Origin: Harringtonia aguacate
Lineage: Eukaryota > Ascomycota > Sordariomycetes > Ophiostomatales > Ophiostomataceae
Direction: 5' to 3'
Assembly (NCBI GenBank): GCA_014183095.1
Contig: JACCPH010000004.1
Coordinates: 248,001-312,000 of the forward strand
DNA: 64,000 nucleotides
The notes under the pieces are model-generated. The model was not told the origin of the DNA and did no database searches. It worked only from the letters and a program-made list of their open reading frames with translations. Position numbers and translations under genes: made by a program. Below, in pieces: positions 56,960 to 64,000 of the stretch. Position 1 is the first letter of the stretch. Every line of letters begins with the position of its first letter.

Positions 56960-58588
56960 CTACCGTCGGCTGCCCCCGCTCTCCCGCCGCGACGACCGCC
57001 GGCTGCTGCGGTGGCGGTGCACGTGCCGCACGGGCGAGTGCTCCTCGAGGACGACAATCTCGTCGTTGTCGTCCCCGCCGTCCCCGCCGTCCCCGCGGCG
57101 GCTGCTTTCCGCACGGCGGTCGGCCTCGCGGCGGCGGTTGCGGCGGCGGCGGCGCTCTTCCTCTTCCTCGTCGTCCGTGTCCGTATCCTCCTCTTCGACG
57201 ACAATCTCGTCGTCGTGGTCGTGATCGTGGTCGTGATCATGGTCGTCGTCGTCATCGGACACGGTGACCGCCACGGGCGCAGGCACCACCACGACGGGCG
57301 TCGGCTGCTGCCGGCGCCGCTCCTCCTCCTCCTCGACGGTGACGCGCTCGACGACGCCACGGCTGGGTGGGCGGTCGCGGTCGCCGCGGCGGATCTCGAC
57401 AGTCTCACGGCTGCGGTGCTTGAGGCGGGTCGAGTCGCGGTCACGGTCCCGGTCGCGGTAGCTGCGGCTGTAGCTGTGACTGTGGCGGTGGGGATGGGCA
57501 CTGTCGCGGCGGTAGCTGCTGCGATGGCTGCGGTGGCTGCTGCGGCGGTGTGGAGAGGCGGAGGCGGCGGGAGGGGGGCCGTCTCTCTCGATGACGACTA
57601 TCTCGTTGTCGTTGTCCTCGCCGTAGGCCAGATCGGCGTCGTCGTCGTCGCGACGGCGGCGGCGGCGGTCCTCCTCGTGGCGGTAGTAGCGACGGCGGGC
57701 GGCCTCGGCCTCGGCCATGGCGGCAGCAGTGGCGGCGGCCTCGGCGGCGTCGCGCCGCCGCCGGAACCGCCGCGACACCAGGCTCGATGTGGCCAGGCTG
57801 CTCGACGCCGTCAGGTCAAACACGGACGCCGACCCGGGGTGGCGGCGGCGGCGGCTCTGCCTGTCGTCGTCCTCCTCCTCCTCGGTCACCCGCCGCTCCC
57901 AGAACCAGCGCCGCCGCCGTGGCGCCGCTGCAGCAGCTGCTGCAGCTGCCACCGCAGCTGTCGAAGCTGCTGCTGCTACTCCGGACCGTGGCAGCACCGA
58001 TGAGGAGCGGTTGGTGGTCATCACCACTTCTTCCTCCACGCTGCTCATGCCGCCGCCGCCGCCGCCGCCGCCAAAGAGCCCCGCACCAAAGTTCACGGCA
58101 ATGTAAACCAGGGCAAACAGCAGCAGAAAGCCCGCCACCGAGCCGAGCACGATGCCCACAATGACGCCCGGCGCCAGGCTCGAGTTCAGCCCGTGGTAGC
58201 CGCCGGGCACCGTCGAAGTCTCGGCGGCGGCACGGGCCAGCACGGCGGTCGGCTGGTAGTGGGCGAGCGGGAGGGAGAGGGAGGAGGGGAGGAGGGGGAG
58301 AGCGTCGCGAGAGGGGATCGCGATTGTGGTGGGGAGCGGGCCGGCGGCCGCGCGGAAGCGGAGACGACGTCGGCCGGGGCGGGTAGCATCGGCGTCGTTG
58401 CGGGTGTGAAATAGCGGGTTTAGCTGTGGGTTTGACTGTATGGACTGCAGTATGGGCTGTGGCTTTGGTTGTGGCTTTGGTTGTGGTTGTGGCTGTGGCT
58501 GTGGTTGTGGTTGTGCTGTCCGCCCGGTGAGCCGCCGCCGAGCCAATGCTGCCCGACGGTCTGGCGGTCGGCGCTGTGTCGGCGCCAT
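56960..58588 (-). CDS. Single-pass membrane protein with highly charged tail, function unknown
   Basis: A single frame of 542 residues. Residues 26-46 form a (Gln-Pro)n/(Lys-Pro)n repeat. One strong hydrophobic helix lies at about 141-166 (GVIVGIVLGSVAGFLLLFALVYIAV), followed by a Gly run. The rest is presumably cytosolic and extremely charged: Arg-rich blocks, SRSYRDRDRDRDS, an alternating Asp-His run near residues 455-470, and acidic or EIVV-type words (NDNEIVVIE, DDEIVVEEE, NDEIVVLEEHSPVR). This layout, with one helix and repeated EIVV/EEH-SPVR words in a basic tail, is familiar from uncharacterised Pezizomycotina proteins. No signal peptide is evident before the helix, so the topology is uncertain; the true start could lie at a later ATG. 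The opposite strand has a 330-codon frame that is only a low-complexity shadow. Confidence 0.7.
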   Translation of the reverse strand: MAPTQRRPPDRRAALARRRLTGRTAQPQPQPQPQPQPKPQPKPQPILQSIQSNPQLNPLFHTRNDADATRPGRRRLRFRAAAGPLPTTIAIPSRDALPLLPSSLSLPLAHYQPTAVLARAAAETSTVPGGYHGLNSSLAPGVIVGIVLGSVAGFLLLFALVYIAVNFGAGLFGGGGGGGGMSSVEEEVVMTTNRSSSVLPRSGVAAAASTAAVAAAAAAAAAPRRRRWFWERRVTEEEEDDDRQSRRRRHPGSASVFDLTASSSLATSSLVSRRFRRRRDAAEAAATAAAMAEAEAARRRYYRHEEDRRRRRRDDDDADLAYGEDNDNEIVVIERDGPPPAASASPHRRSSHRSHRSSYRRDSAHPHRHSHSYSRSYRDRDRDRDSTRLKHRSRETVEIRRGDRDRPPSRGVVERVTVEEEEERRRQQPTPVVVVPAPVAVTVSDDDDDHDHDHDHDHDDEIVVEEEDTDTDDEEEEERRRRRNRRREADRRAESSRRGDGGDGGDDNDEIVVLEEHSPVRHVHRHRSSRRSSRRESGGSRR

Positions 58589-59756
58589 TCTTCTGTCTCG
58601 CCCGTCCCCTCTTTTTTTTTTTCCCCTCTGGTCTCTTTTCTGGTCTTCTGAATCGGTCTCCTATTAGCGCGTCTCCTCAGCCGCTGTCCGACTGCGTTTC
58701 GTCAGGAATGTCGCCGAGCTGGGCGCGGGAGCGCGGGAAGGTGCGAGGCGGTGGGCGGGCGCTGCGTGTCTGTGCCGTATCGGGAGTGCGCGCCAGCGAA
58801 GGGATGACGTAGGGAGGTCCTGTTCACGTGCCGGGGGGGGAATAATAGGATATATCCGTACTCGCACAGCTCTGTCCGTCCCCAGAAAGACGGGACAGCC
58901 AAGACGGGATGGTCGCAGCAGCGGGTCACAGCAAAAGAGCAAAGGGTAAAGAGCAAAGAGCGAAGAGCAAAAGGACAGGGAGCAAAAAGGAGCGGGCAGC
59001 TGTCCAAAAAAAAAAAAAAAAGACAAGGGTGATCAGATGCGTGTCCGATGTGACAGCATGCAGCGGTGGGCCAGCAGAGCTCACTCAGGTCGTCATACCA
59101 TTACACCTGCATGCAGCGGAGCACAAAATGGGGAACGAGACGAGAACAGAAAAGAGGTGGAGGAGGGAAGGGCAGAAAGAAGGAAAAGGGAAGGGCCAGG
59201 CAGATGGCGGATGTGCGGCCATCTGGTCTGGGGTGGCTGGAAGCGAATGCGAAGACTCCGCATCTTACAATTAGACGCGAGGACATCACCCACCCCCCTG
59301 TCCAGAGGCGGAGGCGATGCTGCTGCTAATATCTGCCACCACTGCCGGACTCCGACACCTGCCATTCTGGCGGGCGCCCATGGGGTTTTGGGCGAATCGG
59401 ACCCGCTGCAGCAGGCTTGGTGGCTGGGAAGACACGCGTGTGTGCAGGGGTGCCGCACTGACGCACCACACAACTACAGGTGGCTGGAGCTGCCGCCAGC
59501 ACGCTAATTGCGAAGCTGAGAGATCCTGCTAGTGTCATCTCCATTTTGCTCATTTGCTCATATGGTCTTTGCTCCTTTGCTCCTTTGCTCCCTTTCGCTA
59601 CCCCATTTTGGATTTCCGTCATAAACATACCAGTCCAACTCCCAAGACGTCCTGTAGTGCCGTCTGCCCAGACACCTGGCTTTTTCTTTTTTCTTCTTTT
59701 TCTTTTTCCTTTTCGTCCCCGTGTTGCAACATCTCTCCCGGCAGCTCGTAGACAGT
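58589..59756. other. Promoter of the membrane-protein gene and TSC1 3' flank
   Basis: No exon is recognised in this 1.17-kb gap between two minus-strand genes. It contains AGCAAAG-type repeats at 58929-58990 and the complementary TTTGCTCC repeats at 59545-59595. A CATCTTACAATT motif variant lies near 59262. Confidence 0.55.
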
Positions 59757-62700
59757 TCATACGAACCCGCGGATTCCTCGGATCCCGGGCCCTCCCGACC
59801 TCTTGTTCTTGTCCGTGTCGTCCTTCTTCTTGTCTTTTCGCTCCTTGCGCGCCGTGTTTTGCACGCCGCCTGAATGACCCGTCACATATGGTTAGCGTCT
59901 GCGTTGATGAAGGATGCAAGGCAATGCAAGGCAATGCAAGACAATGTCATGGGATCTACCCGTCGCCTGTTTGGCTTACCTCGGCCGTAGTACCGCTCCG
60001 CCTGCGGACTCGTGCTTCCTGTGGCATTGCCGCCGCCGCCGCCGCCGCCACCTGCCTGGCCTGACGGTGTCGACGGCCGTCGCACGGCTGCGTTGGTTGC
60101 CGTCGTCCCCGACACAGCCGATCCCAGGCTCGTCGATATGGGTGCCGCGCCCCAGAAGCCGGGCGACGTCGCCTCGGCCGAGCCCGAGCCCGCGTCAGAA
60201 GCCATCCGCTGTCGCTGCCGCCCCATCATCCCTCCACTGCTGCCGCCGCTGCCCACGCTGCCGGCCCCCACCAGCACCCCCGAGGCCTCCGTTTCCGGGT
60301 CCGACATGATCGATGACATGTCGCTCCGGAGCCCCATCGCAAACTGGTCATCGTACATCGTCGCGCGCTCCAGAATCTTCGACTCCAGCACCTTGACCTG
60401 CCGCGTGAGACGCGTGTGATTCTTCTGCAGCTCGAGATGCTTCGCCCGGCTCGCCGCCAGTGCGCTCTCCACCAGGGCCTTGGTGTCAGCCAGGTTCGAG
60501 ATGCCGCCGCCGCCGTACATCGGCTGCCCGTCTCGCAGCACCTCGGCCAGCTTGCCGTTCAGCGCCGCCACCTGCTCCTGGTAGTAGTCCCGCGTCTTGC
60601 GGAACTCGTCCTCGCGTGCCTCCAGCTTCAGGTAAAGCAGCTCCAGCCGGTTTTCCGTCTTGACCACGTCGCCGCGCGCCTGCGCCAGCTGGTCCTCCAG
60701 CTTCCGGTTTTCTTGCTCCGCCGCTGCCAGGCGCCTCACCTTTTCGCTGAGCCCGTCCCTCTCCGACACGCTCGCCTCGAGAACCCGCAAGTCCTGCTCC
60801 AGCTTGAGCTCGCGCACCTCCTTCTCGCACACCAGCGCCACCAGCCGGTTGTTGTCGTCCAGCGCAATCTTCAGCTCCGTCTGCAGCGTCGTCTCCTCCG
60901 CCGTCCACCGCTTGTGCTCCTCGCGCAGCTTCTTCAGTCGGCTGGCCAGCGATTCTTCCCAGTTCTTTGCCCGCGTCCGGCTCATCTCCGCTTCCTTCTT
61001 GACCTGTGCCTCCACCTTCTTGGCTTCCTCCAGCCGGTGCTTGAGAGTGCGGTTGGCCAGGAGCAGGTTCTGCGTCTCCGCCTCCGTCACCGCTCGCTTG
61101 ACGTTCTGCCGCTGCATCGCCCCAATGTGGGACAGATGCTGGTTCACCATGTATCGTTCGAAGCTGAGGTCGTTCTGCAGCAGGAGGATCTGGCGTCGCA
61201 TCTGCACAGCGTCATCGCTGCGGCTACACTTTGGGTCGTTCTCTCCGCTGGCCCTGTCGTCGGAAAACTGCGCACTTGTTGGCGATCGCCGCCAGGCCGT
61301 CTTGGAAAAGGTCACCGACGGCTCGCCTGCGGAGCCATGCTGGCTCAGTGACAAGGACGGCACGCTCTCGCTGGTCAGCGACTGATGCAGCCGTGTCTTG
61401 ATCGCCTTGTTAGAGTCGATCAGCTCCTGCAGATCAGTGCGGGATGCCGACGGCGATAGCAGCGGGGGCAGCGTAGGGCTGTCGCCGCCCGCGTCAGGAA
61501 AGCTGGACTGCGAGCTTCTGCGCACGCCGGCCAGCGGAGACCCTATACCTGTCGATGTCGACAGCCGCACGTCACGGCCGACATCCCCAGAGTCTAGGGA
61601 TGCCAGTCGGCCCAGAATCGGCTCATGTTGGTCGTCGTCTTCTGCCAGCAGGCCTGATACGGACGGCGTTCGCGCGGCCGCCCCTGCGGGGCGCTGAGCA
61701 GCAGCGTTGCTGTCGTGGTGCGCATAGAACTGCTCCAGCGGTACGTGTAGTGCCACACACTCGGAGACTACGTCCGCCGTGGCGCTTCGCATCCACCGCC
61801 CAAAATCCGTCTTCTCCGACTCGATGGTGAGGTTGTAAAAGTTGGGATGGAGCAAGTGGCACCGCCGAAACGGCTCGGACCGATCGCGAATCTCGGACGG
61901 CTGCACCTCGACGTCGTCGGCGTCCGTGGCGTTGGCATGGCGGAGGTAGCGCTGGGGCTTGCGAATGTAGTCCATGAAATTAAGCGGATACAAGCCGTAC
62001 AGGATGGTGAAGTACCCCAGCAGATGATGAATGGACATGTCGTCGTCGTCGTCGGGGGAATATTGACACCTTTCCCATAGCGGATTCGTGGCATACGGCT
62101 CGGGCAGGTTGTTGCCAGCCCCCTTTTCGTCGGGAACAAGCGTCTCGCGTTCCCAGAAGAGAAGCCGCGCATATATGTTGAAGAGAGTGGGTAGAATAGG
62201 GGCAATGGAGCTCGGCATGTTCGGCAGCAGCATGATCAAGGATGTCAACGCCAGAGACACGACAGTCGTGGACGTGTCAAACTGAAGACATCGCAGGAGG
62301 CTCTCAAACAGCGGGGACCGGATGACAATGTGCAGGTGGGGCGGCTGGCTGCGAACGAACTCGGAGAGAAGGTTGATGGAGCGAACGCGGTAGTCCCGCT
62401 GCACGAAAAACGCGTTCAAAGCGTTGAAGAAATGCTGTTCTTGTTAGTGTCATAGACAGCATGTCCAGACGCGACACCGACAACGCACCATCGGCCTCCG
62501 TTTGCCAAACAGCAAGAGGATCACTTGCACGGGCTTCTCTCTGGTCCAGCCCTCGACAAAGCCCTCGTTTTGAACAGCGCCGCTGGCTTCCATCCACTTC
62601 TGCAGAAGGCGTGTTGCAACTGGGTTGGGGCCATCGGTACCGCCCTGGCCATTGTCGTTGCTGTTCTTCTCGTCCTCTTCATCCGGGACCAAGAAGTTTC

Positions 62701-63135
62701 CAATGTCGCCGAGTATTTCGCTAGTGTATTGCCCTCTTTCATGGCCGAGGTGGTTCAGAATCGGCTCGACCAGTTTCTCCCACCACTCTAGAACATGGGC
62801 TTGAGACCGGAGCGCGGGCCGCAGGTAGCTAAGAACGGATAGGAAGGATGCATAATGGATTGGGCTCTCGTGGCAGACAGCCTTGTTGAATGTGGATACA
62901 AATTCCTGGTGCAGGCGATCCGAGGCTGCTTGGTCGTAGTCGTCGTGCTTATCCAGGTAGGCTTCGAGGACCCGGGTCAGGTCGTCGGGGAGCGGGAGTT
63001 TCGGGGAGGTTATGAACGCGTTGATGACCTTGAATAGGTCGCGGGTGGAACTGGAGAATTGATTAGCGAGCTCCCCGACGTGGACGGGGGCAAGAGCAAG
63101 CCTTCTGAGCCGACGACATACCCTGACAAAGACAT
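59757..63135 (-). CDS. TSC1: TSC1/hamartin homologue, TSC complex scaffold
   Basis: Four exons: 63135-63122, 63050-62489, 62434-59980 and 59869-59757. Introns are 71, 54 and 110 bp, and the product has 1047 residues. Exon 1 encodes only MSLSG (last codon split) and joins to STRDLFKVINAFITSPKLPLPDDL. The N-terminal helical hamartin core runs to about residue 400 (WWEKLVEPILNHLGHERGQYTSEILGDIG; FFNALNAFFVQRDYRVRSINLLSEFV; HHLLGYFTILYGLYPLNFMDYIR; LHPNFYNLTIES). A Ser-rich disordered part follows, then a long coiled coil (about 605-835), a Gly/Ser region, and a basic C terminus ending GIRGIRGFV. That ending appears only after splicing; without the last splice the frame ends in an unrelated tail. 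TSC1 stabilises TSC2, a GTPase-activating protein for Rheb that restrains TORC1. TSC2 is not in this window. Confidence 0.93.
59905..59945 (+). repeat. Tandem AATGCAAGGC-like repeat inside the last TSC1 intron
   Basis: Three to four imperfect 10-bp units. The array explains why this intron is longer (110 bp) than the other two in the gene. Confidence 0.7.
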
Positions 63136-64000
63136 GGCGAGGAGTGTGTGGCCTTATCTCTGGAATAGAACAGGTTGCCTTGTCTATGTCGATTTCAGTC
63201 GTGAATGGAGACACCCCAATCGGCGTTCCCGGCTGAAAGAGAGCTGGACGGCGACTGGAGAAGGGGGGAAAAAAGAAGCAAAAACGTCAAGGCAGCAAAG
63301 CTGTCACCTCCGGACGGCCCTGGCAGGAGGCTGGGCTCGCATCGTCGCCTGCAAGACAAGAGATAAGAAAAGTGGAAGAGAGCCCAGATTTTTCTGACAG
63401 GGCGGGTGGCAGTGCTTCGATAGTGCGTGGCTGCACAGGAACCGTGCCGGCGTGGGAGATTAAAGGAAGACAGCACCAGAGCGCCAATTTCGCGGCCGTG
63501 TCTGTGTCGGATGCGTGTCGCCGGATGGTGTCGTCAGTCGAGAGGCACCTGAGATGGCGTTTCTCGACGGATGAAGAGAAAGTCCCATTTTTTCCCATGA
63601 TCTGCGCTAGCCAGTGAGGTGCAGGTGACCACAGCTGTGTGACCCCGCATGAGGTCCCTGTGGACCTCTGTTGTGCTGAGCGGGTGATGACGTTGTCGCG
63701 TGTACCCAGTCCCGCACGCCTAACGCCACTGCTGGACCGTGTATGGTCTACACGGGGATTTAGTGGGACGGCCCCAGAAAGCAGTCGACTGCTCCTGCAG
63801 TTAGAGGGGATTAGCGGCAGCGGCTGTTCAGGCCGAGAGCGCCAGTGAGCCCACCGGGTGGACTGAGCGACGGCAGCTTGGACGATGTCAGCAGGGGGTG
63901 TCTGTTCCAGGAAGGCGAGACGGTGACAAAGTGGTCTCACGTGGGGTAGGGTTTGGAGCTGTGGTGCGATGTCTTCTGGCTAAGCTGTGTGCTGTTTTGG
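63136..64000. other. Upstream flank of TSC1 to the window end
   Basis: The first several hundred bases are the TSC1 promoter and leader. Open frames on both strands (the longest on the minus strand, 63287-63940) show no domain pattern and no codon bias like the real genes. A gene extending in from beyond 64000 cannot be excluded. Confidence 0.5.

Noticed and set aside
57011..58003. 330-codon frame antisense to the membrane-protein gene
   Set aside because: Val/Ala/Gly-rich complement of charged codon repeats; no domain.
1..64000. CRISPR array, bacterial operon, prophage or secondary-metabolite cluster
   Set aside because: All recognised genes are eukaryotic, intron-bearing housekeeping or regulatory genes. 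No spaced identical repeats, PKS/NRPS or phage proteins were seen.

Overview
The window is a piece of a nuclear chromosome from a filamentous ascomycete (Pezizomycotina, most likely Sordariomycetes). The evidence is the gene set (FlbA-type RGS protein, DUF7053 protein, UaY/PCO-1-like zinc-cluster factor, METTL4, TSC1), the short introns (mostly 55-75 bp, GTRNGT donors, CTAAC/CTAAT branch sites, CAG/TAG acceptors) and the GC-rich third positions of real exons. Long Gly, Ala, Ser, Thr and Pro runs in otherwise conserved proteins and very long homopolymers between genes would fit Ophiostomatales or Magnaporthales, but the order is a guess. All intron boundaries were read by eye from splice sites and frame continuity.

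Layout. 1-8.1 kb: the 3' end of ORC4 (+), a DUF7053 protein (+) and flbA (-, three exons). 8.1-17.4 kb: a 9.2-kb stretch with no convincing gene. 17.4-22.6 kb: a compact island with CDC73 (-), ENP1/bystin (-) and HGH1 (+); the last two share a 396-bp divergent promoter. 22.6-27.4 kb: a second gene-poor stretch. 27.4-36.7 kb: a PHO84-like phosphate/H+ symporter (+), a LEU5-like mitochondrial carrier (-), a METTL4 adenine methyltransferase (+), a UBC-fold protein lacking a catalytic cysteine (-) and an LSO2/CCDC124 ribosome-associated protein (-). 36.7-48.4 kb: the largest gene-poor stretch (11.8 kb). 48.4-50.4 kb: a YCR023C/ZIFL-like MFS transporter (+). 52.7-56.3 kb: a 1129-residue Zn2Cys6 transcription factor (+). 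57-58.6 kb: a single-pass membrane protein with a highly charged tail (-). 59.8-63.1 kb: the TSC1/hamartin homologue (-, four exons). The last 0.9 kb has nothing recognisable.

No gene cluster, mobile element with coding capacity, tRNA, rRNA or CRISPR array was found. The genes are housekeeping and regulatory. Several touch growth and translation (ENP1 for 40S maturation, HGH1 for eEF2 folding, LSO2 for idle ribosomes, TSC1 upstream of TORC1), but nothing shows that they are co-regulated.

The most unusual signal lies in the gene-poor stretches. The 9-mer TACGAGTAC (or its complement) occurs at least 20 times and GTAAGATAC at least 9 times, all outside coding exons, where about 0.5 copies of each would be expected by chance. 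Some copies share 14-15 bases and the two motifs often lie together. They look like either a dispersed short repeat family or a protein-binding site. Other oddities are a CAAGA repeat phased at about 10.3 bp (23.25-23.49 kb), stacked palindromes at 14.3 kb, and G-runs of 20-25 bases.
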